This document shows positions 9,707 to 18,718 of a DNA stretch of 64,000 nt, piece by piece. The notes beneath the pieces are model-generated. The model saw only the letters and a list, made by a program, of their open reading frames with translations. It was not told where the DNA came from and searched no databases. Each line of letters starts with the position of its first letter. Position 1 is the first letter of the stretch. Location of the stretch: the NCBI RefSeq assembly GCF_002727185.1, contig NZ_NIZW01000020.1:62001-126000 (forward strand). The letters are read 5' to 3'. A program made the translations under genes and the position numbers. Source of the DNA: Rhodopirellula bahusiensis. Lineage in GTDB: Bacteria; Planctomycetota; Planctomycetia; Pirellulales; Pirellulaceae.

Positions 9707-11164
9707 ATGATGCCCGCTGCTTCGATCCTACTTGTCGACGACGACCACCACTTGGCAACCTCGCTGGGTGAATGGCTCGCAGAAGAAGGATTCGAAATCC
9801 ATCTGGCCGGTACGCTCGACGATGCTCGCCAACAGCTCAAGCAGCACGCATTCGAATTGGTGATCACCGATTTGCGATTGGGTGGTGAAGATGGAATGAC
9901 GTTGGTGACGGACGTCAAAAACCACCACTCCGAGACTCCCGTCTTGGTCATGACAGGCTACGCCACACCCAACACCGCCGTGGAAGCCGTTCGCGCCGGT
10001 GCAGTCGACTTGCTGACGAAACCGGTCATCGACGACGAATTGTTGTTGGCCATCGATCGAGCGATGAACCAGCGCAAGATCGAGGCCGAAAACGAAACCC
10101 TGCGTCGACAACTCGACCAACGCAGCGGTCTGGAAAACATCCTCAGTCATGACTACCGAATGATGAAAATCTTCGATGTCATCGACAGTGTCGCGGATGC
10201 CAAAGCATCCATCCTGATCACCGGAGAAAACGGTACCGGGAAAAGCATGATCGCGCGGGCGATTCACAATCGTTGCAGTCGACGAAGCGGACCTTTCGTC
10301 GAAGTCGCCTGCGGTGCTCTGCCGGACACCTTGCTCGAAAGTGAATTGTTTGGACACGTCGCAGGCGCCTACACCGGTGCCAACACCGACCGACGCGGCA
10401 AATTTGAATTGGCCGATGGCGGAACGCTGTTCCTGGATGAAATCGCGACGGCGACACCCGCCATGCAAGTCAAATTGCTCCGCGTCTTGCAGGAACTCCA
10501 GTTCGAACCACTCGGCGGCATGGAGACTCGCAGTGTCGACACACGAGTCATCCTGGCGACGAACGAAAACTTAGACCAAGCCGTCGCGGATGGATCATTC
10601 CGGCAAGATTTGTATTACCGAATCAACGTCGTGAACATTGTCTTACCTTCGCTGCGAGAGCGAACCGGAGACATTCCGTTGCTGGTCGATCATTTCCTCC
10701 GCGAAGCCGCTGAAACCGCCGGCCGCGAGGTGGATGGTTTTGACCGCGAAGCGATGAAGTGCTTGCAGTCATACGCTTGGCCCGGCAACGTTCGCCAATT
10801 GGAAAACGTGGTCGAACGAGCTGTCTTGCTTGCCACCGATCGTGTGCTCACCAAAGACGACCTGCCGCCGGATGTGCTGGGAACATCGGCCAACCAACAC
10901 GCCTCCATCGGCAGCATCGGAAATTCCCCCGGCGTGACCGCGTCGAACGGACCTTCGTCGTTCAACCCGGCGGTACTAGACGGGTGCAGCCTGCGGGAAG
11001 CTCTCGAAGGCCCCGAGCGAGAAATCATCCTCCACTCGCTTCGACGCCACAATTGGAACCGAGCCGCGACCGCCGACGAGCTTGAAATCAATCGCACAAC
11101 GCTCTACAAAAAAATGAAACGCTTGGGCCTCGATGACCCGCGTCTTCAATACGCCAACCACTGA
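9707..11164 (+). CDS. NtrC-family sigma-54-dependent response regulator
   Basis: Three domains in 485 residues. An N-terminal receiver (about 5-120) has the acidic pair in LLVDDDHH, the phospho-acceptor Asp in ITDLRLGG and the conserved Lys in LLTKPV. A central AAA+ domain (about 140-375) has Walker A TGENGTGKS, the sigma-54 contact loop GAYTGA (usual form GAFTGA) and Walker B LFLDEI. A C-terminal Fis-type helix-turn-helix (about 440-480) includes NRAATADELEINRTTLYKKM. It activates sigma-54 promoters after phosphorylation. No histidine kinase is adjacent, so the partner is elsewhere. thiD follows after 7 bp. Confidence 0.95.
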   Translation: MMPAASILLVDDDHHLATSLGEWLAEEGFEIHLAGTLDDARQQLKQHAFELVITDLRLGGEDGMTLVTDVKNHHSETPVLVMTGYATPNTAVEAVRAGAVDLLTKPVIDDELLLAIDRAMNQRKIEAENETLRRQLDQRSGLENILSHDYRMMKIFDVIDSVADAKASILITGENGTGKSMIARAIHNRCSRRSGPFVEVACGALPDTLLESELFGHVAGAYTGANTDRRGKFELADGGTLFLDEIATATPAMQVKLLRVLQELQFEPLGGMETRSVDTRVILATNENLDQAVADGSFRQDLYYRINVVNIVLPSLRERTGDIPLLVDHFLREAAETAGREVDGFDREAMKCLQSYAWPGNVRQLENVVERAVLLATDRVLTKDDLPPDVLGTSANQHASIGSIGNSPGVTASNGPSSFNPAVLDGCSLREALEGPEREIILHSLRRHNWNRAATADELEINRTTLYKKMKRLGLDDPRLQYANH

Positions 11165-11171
11165 CATCCCA

Positions 11172-11960
11172 ATGCACGATGCCGCTCCAGTTGCTCTCAC
11201 GATCGCTGGTTCGGATCCGTCCGGTGGCGCGGGGCTGCAAGCCGACCTGAAAACGTTCCATACCCTCGGCGTGTATGGCAGCAGTGTGGTGACGTTGCTC
11301 ACGGCTCAGAACACCCAGGGTGTCCAAGGCATCCAAATGGTCCCTGTTGATTTCGTACGGGCGCAGTGGACGAGCGTCTCCAGCGATCTGCCCTTGGCCG
11401 TAATAAAAACCGGCGCATTGGGAGACTCTGAAATGATCCGCGTGGTCGCAGATTGCCTTGATGCCTCGGCATGCCCCACGGTCATCGATCCTGTGATGAT
11501 CAGTAAACATGGTCACGCCATCATTGACGATAACGCGGTCGATACCTTGATCAGTTGCCTGCTTCCACTGGCTGATCTGGTGACGCCCAATGCCTTCGAA
11601 GCGGAACGGTTGGCCGGCCAATCGATTCGCAACGAAGATGACCTTGCGATCTCGGCTGTGAGACTGCTCGAGATGGGACCGCGAGCGGTCTTGATCAAGG
11701 CCCATCTGGACGAAGAATCGGTCGACTGCCTGGCCGATGACACCGGCGTCCAATTGCTTCGTTCACCCAGACTGAAATCCAACCGCACCCATGGTAGCGG
11801 TTGCGTTCTATCGGCAGCCATCACCGCCGGCCTCGCTAAAGGCGATCGCCTAAACGACGCAGTGAAATTCGCGAGATCGTTTGTCCAGAATGCGATTCAC
11901 ACCGCACCCGAACTGGGCAAGGGAATCTCGCCGGTTGGACTCGTCAACCAAAGCCCGTGA
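11172..11960 (+). CDS. thiD: Hydroxymethylpyrimidine (phosphate) kinase ThiD
   Basis: Ribokinase-fold enzyme that phosphorylates HMP and HMP-P for thiamine synthesis. The N-terminus ALTIAGSDPSGGAGLQADLK is the ThiD signature; VIDPVMISK lies in mid-protein; TVDCLAD-like and the anion-hole segment THGSGCVLSAAI, with the catalytic-base region GSGC, lie near the C-terminus. About 262 residues, normal for the family. The ATG at 11172 is chosen since it is 7 bp after the regulator stop and right before the conserved N-terminus; an in-frame ATG at 11133 would overlap the regulator. No other thi gene is near. Confidence 0.93.
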   Translation: MHDAAPVALTIAGSDPSGGAGLQADLKTFHTLGVYGSSVVTLLTAQNTQGVQGIQMVPVDFVRAQWTSVSSDLPLAVIKTGALGDSEMIRVVADCLDASACPTVIDPVMISKHGHAIIDDNAVDTLISCLLPLADLVTPNAFEAERLAGQSIRNEDDLAISAVRLLEMGPRAVLIKAHLDEESVDCLADDTGVQLLRSPRLKSNRTHGSGCVLSAAITAGLAKGDRLNDAVKFARSFVQNAIHTAPELGKGISPVGLVNQSP

Positions 11961-11993
11961 CTCAGCGTTCGCATGTGCAAATTCGCCTGAGGC

Positions 11994-12923
11994 CTAAAAC
12001 GCCGATTGTGGCATCCCGGGCTGACCTGGACGCTCGCCCTTCATCATCAGGTAGGTCGTGGCAACCATCACACCAACGAATGGGGCAGCAAACAACAACC
12101 CGACTCCGAGCGCCAACAGACCAGCAACAAAGATCGCCATGGCGGCGATTGCCAGGACGATCGACGTCAGCCAATTCAGTTTTCCGACAGCAAATGCACG
12201 TGAGAAGGATTCCATCACACCGCATTGGCGATCCACGATGAAGTAGTAGTGCGGCCACAGCAACAACATGAAGATGAGCCCCGGAATGATCAGCAACAAC
12301 AGCCCAGCGAACATCCCCATCGCGAACAGGATGCTTGCACCAAAAACCGGCAGGATGACATCCATGCCACTAAACAGCATGCCAACGTTCACAGGTTGAA
12401 AACGGGCCGCCCCCAAACAAATGCGAGCCATTCCAATTCCCAGAAACATATTCAGAAAGCTGCCAAACAAGCTGACCAAAGTCCCAAGCAAAAGCAGCCC
12501 CATCTGATCGTTTTGCTGCCCCATGGCATTGAACACCGATGTGATGACGTTGATCAGGAACGAGACCCCAAACAAGATCACCGTTGCCCCAACCAAGACG
12601 CCAATGTTTGGTTTGAACGCTTGCCAAGCATGCGAAAAAGCCTCACCAAAATCAGCTGCCGTTGGTTGATAACCGCCCGCGGACACGCTTGCGTGTGAAT
12701 GGGAAGTCACCGGTGCAGCGTAAGGATTGGCTGACGGAGCCTGAGGAGGCTCGTTGAACTCCGACTTGAACGCACCAAAGGGATCTTCGGCGGCGGCAGG
12801 AGCCGATGGCCCGGGAATCGGCTGCACGCTTTGACACGTGGGGCAGCGAGCCGACTTGCCGGCCGATTCGTCGCTGACTCGCAACACAGCGTTGCACGAT
12901 GAACAGTTGAATTGAATCGCCAT
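11994..12923 (-). CDS. Zinc-ribbon multi-pass membrane protein of unknown function
   Basis: About 309 residues from the ATG at 12923. The first 40 residues hold a zinc ribbon of the MJ0042 type (CSSC and CPTC). A proline- and alanine-rich linker (about 45-95) follows, then five or six strongly hydrophobic helices to near the end. The C-terminal part, with IPGLIFMLLLWPHYYFIVD and an MESFSRAF segment, resembles the DUF975/GlpM-like 'glycerophosphoryl diester phosphodiesterase membrane domain' kind of protein, but I would not name it. This ribbon-linker-membrane design is common in planctomycetes. It converges on thiD, 33 bp away. Confidence 0.75.
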   Translation of the reverse strand: MAIQFNCSSCNAVLRVSDESAGKSARCPTCQSVQPIPGPSAPAAAEDPFGAFKSEFNEPPQAPSANPYAAPVTSHSHASVSAGGYQPTAADFGEAFSHAWQAFKPNIGVLVGATVILFGVSFLINVITSVFNAMGQQNDQMGLLLLGTLVSLFGSFLNMFLGIGMARICLGAARFQPVNVGMLFSGMDVILPVFGASILFAMGMFAGLLLLIIPGLIFMLLLWPHYYFIVDRQCGVMESFSRAFAVGKLNWLTSIVLAIAAMAIFVAGLLALGVGLLFAAPFVGVMVATTYLMMKGERPGQPGMPQSAF

Positions 12924-13058
12924 GAGATGCCTTCGGCGAGGAGCGCGTATAGTAAGGACAGCCTGCAGTGTAACGCTCGCCACCTTCTCCGTGGGAGCGG
13001 ATCCACCCACTGCTATCTTTTCGCACTCCGATTCAACTTCAACAAGCAATGATGTGGG

Positions 13059-13886
13059 CTACCGCTTCGTGGTCCAATCCGAATTGGCGTAACGTTGCGT
13101 AACAATTTGATCAGCCGCCGCCTGCTCGCTGGGCAGCAGTGCACCGGACTGCCAATCAATTCCAAAGCTCCGTTGCAATCGTTGCTGCAAACCGCGAACG
13201 AACCCATCCAAGTCCAATCGCCGTCCCGCCAATTGCTGCATCCCCGGCAAGACATCCGCGAAACGCGAAACGCTCCAAAGCAAACTACCGTGTTGCAACA
13301 ACGCTCCCTTTGTTCGTCGTTGAGCACTGCCGAGTACCTTGTATCCGCTGACGATCAAGTCTTCGTCGGTGCGACGCTGAAAGCACAAAAATGGCTCGTC
13401 ACGTTTGCTTGCAGGTGAAGACATCGCTGCGCTGTCTCGCTCCCGTTCCACCGCCCCGACTCCCAGCGTTCGAAACGGTTTCGCATCGACGCCCAAAGCT
13501 TTGAGTTCGTCCGCGATCGATTCATGCACGTTTCGATACGTCGCCTCACGAGCCCCGGTGTCCGACACATTCATCGGCAGCGTTAAAGACAATGTCAGCT
13601 CGGCGTCATGCAGAATGGCTCCGCCACCCGTCGACCGGCGGACCAGATCCACCTCGCCGGCATCGCCAAACGTGACTCCCGTTTGCTCCGCCCAAGCCTT
13701 CGCTTCGGCCAAAGGTTGAAAGTACCCGAGTGACAACGTCGGCCGTTTCCAGACATAGAAACGCAGGGTTGGTGGTGCTCCCGCAGCGACGCTGTTGAGC
13801 AACGCTTCATCCATGGCCATGTTCGCCGCACCAGCGTGCTGCGACAACTCGATCAGTCGGCCAGGGATGCAGGAAGCTTCACTCAC
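13059..13886 (-). CDS. Lipoate-protein ligase / octanoyltransferase family protein
   Basis: BPL/LPL fold. MAMDEALL, RFYVWKRPTLSLGYFQ, VRRSTGGGAILH (the RRxxGGGxVxH motif) and SGYKVLGSAQRR, with the acyl-binding Lys, appear in the family order. These enzymes attach lipoate or octanoate to carrier lysines. The gene is the last of the glycine cleavage operon, so GcvH is the natural substrate. An in-frame GTG at 13886 overlaps the gcvPB stop as GTGA, a classic coupling; an ATG at 13916 would overlap by 34 bp. Whether it is LplA-like (ligase) or LipM-like (octanoyltransferase) cannot be settled by eye. Confidence 0.88.
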   Translation of the reverse strand: MSEASCIPGRLIELSQHAGAANMAMDEALLNSVAAGAPPTLRFYVWKRPTLSLGYFQPLAEAKAWAEQTGVTFGDAGEVDLVRRSTGGGAILHDAELTLSLTLPMNVSDTGAREATYRNVHESIADELKALGVDAKPFRTLGVGAVERERDSAAMSSPASKRDEPFLCFQRRTDEDLIVSGYKVLGSAQRRTKGALLQHGSLLWSVSRFADVLPGMQQLAGRRLDLDGFVRGLQQRLQRSFGIDWQSGALLPSEQAAADQIVTQRYANSDWTTKR

Positions 13887-15385
13887 TTCGTCGATTCGCC
13901 CGCCGCGTCGGTCCACTTCAAGACGGGACGTCTCGCCGCGGTCACGTCGTCGGGTCGACTGATTCGAGTCGAGTGCGGTGCATCGTGAATCAACTCTTCG
14001 CCTTCTTCCGTGATTCGGAAAAGGGCTTCGACAAACGCATCCAAGGTTTGCTTGCTTTCCGTTTCGGTTGGTTCCACCATCACAGCTTCATCAACCACCA
14101 ACGGGAAGTACACCGTGGGTGCGTGGAAACCGTAGTCCAAAATCCGTTTGGCGATGTCCATCGCGGAAAGCTTCTTTTCCTTCTTCAAACGGGTCGCCGA
14201 TGCAACGAACTCATGCATGCAACGATCGCCGTGAGGCACATCGAGGAAATGCTTGACCTTGCTGAGCAGGTAGTTCGCACCGAGCACGGCGTCTTCGCTG
14301 ACATGACGCAAACCGTCGCCACCGTAAGTCCGCAGATAGATGTAGGCTCGCACCAACACGCCGGTGTTGCCAAAGAAACTTCGCACACGCCCGATGGAAT
14401 CATCCGATGGCGATGTCAGTTGATAGGTGTAGCGATCTTCTTCGCCCGTCGCATTTTCGTTCTCAACGCGAGTCACAATCGGACCGGGAAGATACTTGGC
14501 CAAGAAGTCGCGAACACAGATCGGACCTGCACCAGGTCCACCACCGCCATGAGGTCCTGAGAAAGTCTTGTGTGGGTTGTAGTGCATCAAGTCCGCACCG
14601 AAGTCACCTGGACGAGTGATGCCCAAGATCGCATTCATGTTGGCACCGTCCAAGTAAATCAACGCTCCGGCATCGTGAACCAGTTGGTTGATTTCTTCGA
14701 TCTGGCTGTCAAACAATCCCAAAGTGTTTGGGTTGGTCAACATGAACACGGCGGTCTTGTCATCGAGCTTGGCTTTGAGATCTTCCAGATCCACCAAACC
14801 ATTCGCGTTGCTCTTGACCGTCTTGGTTTTGAAACCGGCCATTTGAGCACTGGCGGGATTGGTGCCGTGAGCTGAATCCGCCGTCAAAACCACGCTGCGA
14901 TCGCTACCCTGGTCGCGGAAGTAAGCCGCCGCGACCAACAATGCCGCCAACTCACCATGGGCACCTGCCGCAGGCTGCATCGAAACGCCTGGCAACCCGC
15001 TGATCTCAGCGAACATGCCTTGCAGTTCGTACAACAGTTCAAGCAGTCCTTGCAGACCCGACTCATGTTGCAGCGGGTGCACGTTCAGGAACCCAGGCAA
15101 CGACGCGATGCGTTCGTTGCGTTTTGGGTTGTACTTCATCGTGCACGAACCCAAGGGGTAGAAGTGCGTGTCGACGCTCATGTTCAACGTCGACAATCCA
15201 ACGAAGTGGCGGACCACGTCGCCTTCGGCAAGCTCAGGAAGTGGCGGTGGAGTCTCGGCGAGGGCTTCGTCCGCGAACAAGTCGTCCACATTCACCGACG
15301 GCACGTCCAAATCACCGAGTCGGTGTGCACGTCGGCCAGCGCGGCTGAGTTCAAACAGAAGCTGAGTCGATTGTTGGTTTCGCAT
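13883..15385 (-). CDS. gcvPB: Glycine dehydrogenase (decarboxylating) subunit 2
   Basis: C-terminal half of the P protein of the glycine cleavage system in its two-gene form; it decarboxylates glycine using PLP and passes the aminomethyl group to lipoyl-GcvH. Conserved pieces include FYPLGSCTMKYNPK, QPAAGAHGELAALL, HGTNPASAQMAGF and NPHKTFSGPHGGGGPG, in which the Lys forms the PLP Schiff base. 500 residues is normal. It follows gcvPA by 33 bp and overlaps the downstream lipoate transferase by 4 bp. Confidence 0.96.
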   Translation of the reverse strand: MRNQQSTQLLFELSRAGRRAHRLGDLDVPSVNVDDLFADEALAETPPPLPELAEGDVVRHFVGLSTLNMSVDTHFYPLGSCTMKYNPKRNERIASLPGFLNVHPLQHESGLQGLLELLYELQGMFAEISGLPGVSMQPAAGAHGELAALLVAAAYFRDQGSDRSVVLTADSAHGTNPASAQMAGFKTKTVKSNANGLVDLEDLKAKLDDKTAVFMLTNPNTLGLFDSQIEEINQLVHDAGALIYLDGANMNAILGITRPGDFGADLMHYNPHKTFSGPHGGGGPGAGPICVRDFLAKYLPGPIVTRVENENATGEEDRYTYQLTSPSDDSIGRVRSFFGNTGVLVRAYIYLRTYGGDGLRHVSEDAVLGANYLLSKVKHFLDVPHGDRCMHEFVASATRLKKEKKLSAMDIAKRILDYGFHAPTVYFPLVVDEAVMVEPTETESKQTLDAFVEALFRITEEGEELIHDAPHSTRISRPDDVTAARRPVLKWTDAAGESTK

Positions 15386-15418
15386 GGTTGCGTGAATAAA
15401 AGAGTGAACTTCGTTGAA

Positions 15419-16822
15419 TCAAACCGTGGCCATCGCGGGAGCTTCGCAGAGCACTTTGGCCCAGCGATCGATCTCCACACGCGAACGTTTTTCAGTCACC
15501 GCGACGAGGAAACATTGCTCGTATCGCGACGGCAAAGCGACCGCGGTCTCCGAGCACTCGGAACCACCGACGCACATCGGCGTCATGTCGATCCCGGCTA
15601 GCAAGCCGTTGTCGCGAGCGTACGCCAGCAAACCATCGACGTCCGAACCGAGGTCTCGCACGACGAACTCTTTCAGCGACGGCCCCTCGCCAACGATTTC
15701 GAATCGATCCGATTTCGCAATCACTTCTTTGGCATAAGCCGTCTTCGCGATGCAGTGATCCGCCGTCTCTTTCAGCCCCTCGGGGCCAAGCAACGACAAG
15801 TGAACGGTCGCTCGCAAAGCCAACAGCGTTTGGTTGCTGCAGATGTTGCTGGTCGCCTTTTCACGGCGAATGTGTTGCTCGCGAGTTTGCAACGTCAGCA
15901 CCCAACAACGCTTGCCACGACGGTCGGTCGTTTGTCCCGCGATTCGGCCGGGCAGTCGACGAACCAATTCGTCGCGACACGCCATGATGCCAAGGTAGGG
16001 TCCACCGTATGCCAGCGGATTGCCCAGGCTTTGACCTTCCGCGATCGCGATGTCGACGCCCATGTCACCGGGACGCTTCAAACGTCCGAGGCTGACTGGA
16101 TCGAAAACCTGAATCGTCAGTGCCCCAGCTTCCTTGGCCGCGGCTGCGATTTCAGAAACTGATTCGAGTTGACCGACGAAGTTTGGATGCTGGATCAGCA
16201 CGCAAGCGGTTTTGTCATCGATCGCATCGATCATGGGCTTGGAGTGCCCATTTTCATCCGAAGGAACCACCACCAACTCAGCGTCGATGTTCTTGAGGTA
16301 AGCCACCAAGATATCGCGGTACTGTGGATGAACCACATCGGTCGTGATGACCTTGTTGCGTCCGCGTTGCATCGATAAAGCCATCAAGACAGCTTCGGTC
16401 GCTGCGGATCCGCCGTCGTACAAACTGGCGTTGCTGACGCCCAACCCGGTCAACTGCGTGACCAAGGTTTCGTACTCGAACATCACCTGCAAATTGCCTT
16501 GGCTGACTTCGGCTTGATAAGGAGTGTACGACGTGTAGTACTCACCCCGCGACGCGATCTCATCGACGGCGGCAGGGATGAAGTGGTCGTACGCACCGCC
16601 ACCCAAGAAGCATACGTGCGAATCGGCCGATGCGTTGCGAGCGGCCAACCGAGTCATCTCGGCAGTCAACGCCAACTCATTGCAGGCCGGTGGCAAATCC
16701 AACGGGCGTTTCATACGGACCGCTTCTGGCACCTGATCGTTGATGATCTCATCGATGCTTTCTGCACCGATTGATTTCAACATCTCTCGGCGGTCTTCGT
16801 CGGTGTGAAAGAGATAACTCAT
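15419..16822 (-). CDS. gcvPA: Glycine dehydrogenase (decarboxylating) subunit 1
   Basis: N-terminal half of the split P protein. MSYLFHTDEDRREML at the start, FLGGGAYDHFIPA, YTPYQAEVSQGNLQ, YDGGSAATEA and ATSNICSNQTLLAL are family hallmarks. 467 residues from the ATG at 16822. That start is 4 bp after the gcvH stop; an ATG at 16864 lies inside gcvH and adds a non-conserved tail. It forms a heterotetramer with GcvPB. Confidence 0.96.
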   Translation of the reverse strand: MSYLFHTDEDRREMLKSIGAESIDEIINDQVPEAVRMKRPLDLPPACNELALTAEMTRLAARNASADSHVCFLGGGAYDHFIPAAVDEIASRGEYYTSYTPYQAEVSQGNLQVMFEYETLVTQLTGLGVSNASLYDGGSAATEAVLMALSMQRGRNKVITTDVVHPQYRDILVAYLKNIDAELVVVPSDENGHSKPMIDAIDDKTACVLIQHPNFVGQLESVSEIAAAAKEAGALTIQVFDPVSLGRLKRPGDMGVDIAIAEGQSLGNPLAYGGPYLGIMACRDELVRRLPGRIAGQTTDRRGKRCWVLTLQTREQHIRREKATSNICSNQTLLALRATVHLSLLGPEGLKETADHCIAKTAYAKEVIAKSDRFEIVGEGPSLKEFVVRDLGSDVDGLLAYARDNGLLAGIDMTPMCVGGSECSETAVALPSRYEQCFLVAVTEKRSRVEIDRWAKVLCEAPAMATV

Positions 16823-16826
16823 TCGA

Positions 16827-17225
16827 TCAACCTGCTTCGGAACACTGTTTTTGATAAGCGGCATAGTCCATCAACGAATCAGGCAGATCCGCTGATAATT
16901 TCACTTTCAGAATCCATCCAAAATCGAACGCGTCATCGTTCAAATTGTCCAAGTTGTCTGGCAGGTCGGAGTGAACCGCGACGACTTCTCCAGCCACCGG
17001 GCTGTATAGAGGGCTAACCGCTTTGACCGATTCGACTTCACCGAATTCCTCGCCGATTTCGAGAACCCGTCCGACTTCGGGAAGGTCCATATAGACCAAG
17101 TCGTTGAGCTGCTCAACGGCGAAGGCTGAGATACCAATCGTTGCGAACTTGTCGCCGCCTTCTTCTTGAACGTCGACCCACTCGTGAGTCTCGGCATAAC
17201 GCAGGGTCGAAGGGTCTCGTGCCAT
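16827..17225 (-). CDS. gcvH: Glycine cleavage system H protein
   Basis: Lipoyl carrier protein, 132 residues. THEWV near the N-terminus, then GISAFAVEQLNDLVYMDLPEVG and the lipoylation segment FGEVESVKAVSPLYSP with Lys68 as the lipoyl acceptor. It shuttles the aminomethyl group between P, T and L proteins. AGGAGC-like GAGCCTCT on the sense strand just before the ATG acts as ribosome-binding site. Between gcvT and gcvH lies a GC-rich hairpin. Confidence 0.97.
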   Translation of the reverse strand: MARDPSTLRYAETHEWVDVQEEGGDKFATIGISAFAVEQLNDLVYMDLPEVGRVLEIGEEFGEVESVKAVSPLYSPVAGEVVAVHSDLPDNLDNLNDDAFDFGWILKVKLSADLPDSLMDYAAYQKQCSEAG

Positions 17226-17295
17226 CAGAGGCTCCTAACGAATCAATGAAAAATGAAAAGGAAATGGATGAATCAAAACTTATTGAACAACAATC

Positions 17296-17320
17296 GCGAG
17301 CCGCCGTCGCGACGGCTCGC
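17296..17320 (-). promoter_or_regulatory. Hairpin between gcvT and gcvH
   Basis: On the minus strand GCGAGCCG pairs with CGGCTCGC around a 9-base loop, followed by GATTGTTGTTC. It sits in the 104-bp gap between gcvT and gcvH. It may reduce read-through into gcvH (a partial terminator) or protect the gcvT mRNA end. Confidence 0.45.
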
Positions 17321-17329
17321 GTCGCACTA

Positions 17330-18496
17330 CTAAGACGCGGCGGGTGGCCGTTTGTAGAACGGCAGCTTCGTCGGCAAAGCATCCGTTGTCTTGCCACGAA
17401 TATCAATTTGGAAGCTCGCATCTTTCGCGTGCTTGGCATCAATGGTTGCCATCGCGATTGGAACGCCCAACGTGGGGGAAGGCCCGCCGCTGGTGACATG
17501 CCCGATCGTTTCGCCATCCACACTGAGCACAGCACAACCTTCCCGAGCGGGACGTTTGCCGGTGGGAAGCAAACCGATCCGGCAACGTGTGCGGCCTTGT
17601 TCAGCGACGGCTCGCAAGGCATCTTCGCCGATGAAGTGACGGTCTTTCAGGTTGCAACCGAACTTCAACCCGGCCGTGATCGGGTCAATTGTTTCATCGA
17701 GCTCGTGTCCGTAGAGCGGCATCCCGGCTTCCATTCGCAACGTGTCGCGAGCCCCCAAACCGGCGGGAACAAACCCGGCTTCACGACCGGCGAGCAAGAC
17801 GTTCTCCCATACCCGCTGGGCTTCTTCCGCCCGGACGATCAATTCCAGCCCATCTTCTCCGGTGTATCCCGTGCGGCTGACGATGACCGGCTTCGCAAAT
17901 TGGTCGGTGATGAACGCGTTGTAATTTTTCAGTCGCGATGGATCGACTGAGAACAGTTTCTTGCAAACTTCGATCGCCATCGGTCCTTGGATCGCGATCA
18001 TCGCGGTCAACTCGGTGCGATCCGACATGGTGACAGTGGGAAAATCCGCCAAGTGAGGCTCGAACCACTTCAGGATTTTTTCCCGGTTCGATGCGTTGAC
18101 GACCAACAGGTGAAAACGTCGTTCCGACGGGGTCTGCAAAAACGAAACCAGCACGTCGTCGAGGACGCCGCCTTCCGCGTTGCAGACCATTCCATAGCGG
18201 ACTTGGCCGGGCACCATGTCGGTCACGCGACGCGTCAGAACATGATCGAGAAATTCGGCTGCGTGGTCGCCGTCGAACCGCAACCGGCCCATGTGCGAAA
18301 CATCAAACAAAGCGGCTTTGGTGCGGCAGGCCTGGTGCTCCGCAACGATGCCTTCGTACTGGATCGGCATCTCGTAACCGGCGAAGGGAACCATTTTGGC
18401 CCCGGCTTGGCGATGCCAAGCATCCAACGGTGTTTGCAGAAAGTCCGCCGGGGAAGCTGGAGTTCCCACAGGATCGTTGGTGGATGAAGTTGTCAT
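17330..18496 (-). CDS. gcvT: Aminomethyltransferase (glycine cleavage T protein)
   Basis: Transfers the methylene group from aminomethyl-lipoyl-GcvH to tetrahydrofolate, releasing ammonia. About 388 residues. MVPFAGYEMPIQYEG, FDVSHMGRLRF, YNAFITDQ, RTGYTGEDGLELI and GLGARDTLRMEAGMPLYGHELDE are the standard GcvT blocks; the Asp of ARDTLR-type region contacts folate chemistry. The ATG at 18496 is chosen because it lies shortly before the conserved start; an in-frame ATG at 18643 adds about 50 low-similarity residues. It heads the gcvT-gcvH-gcvPA-gcvPB operon. Confidence 0.96.
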   Translation of the reverse strand: MTTSSTNDPVGTPASPADFLQTPLDAWHRQAGAKMVPFAGYEMPIQYEGIVAEHQACRTKAALFDVSHMGRLRFDGDHAAEFLDHVLTRRVTDMVPGQVRYGMVCNAEGGVLDDVLVSFLQTPSERRFHLLVVNASNREKILKWFEPHLADFPTVTMSDRTELTAMIAIQGPMAIEVCKKLFSVDPSRLKNYNAFITDQFAKPVIVSRTGYTGEDGLELIVRAEEAQRVWENVLLAGREAGFVPAGLGARDTLRMEAGMPLYGHELDETIDPITAGLKFGCNLKDRHFIGEDALRAVAEQGRTRCRIGLLPTGKRPAREGCAVLSVDGETIGHVTSGGPSPTLGVPIAMATIDAKHAKDASFQIDIRGKTTDALPTKLPFYKRPPAAS

Positions 18497-18630
18497 AAAA
18501 AACGCTCGACAACGCAGGCAAAAACGAACCTCATCGGAAGGGATTCTCTCCCAACCGGCACAACACCAGCCAACAGGAACCCTGGACAAGGACGAAACAC
18601 TCGGATGAAAAAGATCAATGTTGGTGCCGA

Positions 18631-18680
18631 GTGTAAACAACAAAAGCCGGACCTGGCACCCGCCCGGTCCGGCTTCGTTA
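18631..18680 (-). terminator. Rho-independent terminator of the M16 peptidase gene
   Basis: On the minus strand AAGCCGGACC pairs perfectly with GGTCCGGCTT over a 12-base loop, followed at once by TTTGTTGTTT. It lies about 45 bp downstream of the M16 peptidase stop codon and upstream of gcvT, separating the two leftward transcription units. Confidence 0.85.
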
Positions 18681-18718
18681 CATTTTTGTGAATCGATCGC
18701 AGCGGAACTGCGGCTTGA

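Noticed and set aside
18497-18630. A glycine riboswitch in the gcvT leader
   Set aside because: A GGGAGAG piece occurs on the minus strand, as in glycine riboswitches, but the expected second core (GCCGAAGG) and the tandem layout are missing. Not reported as a feature.
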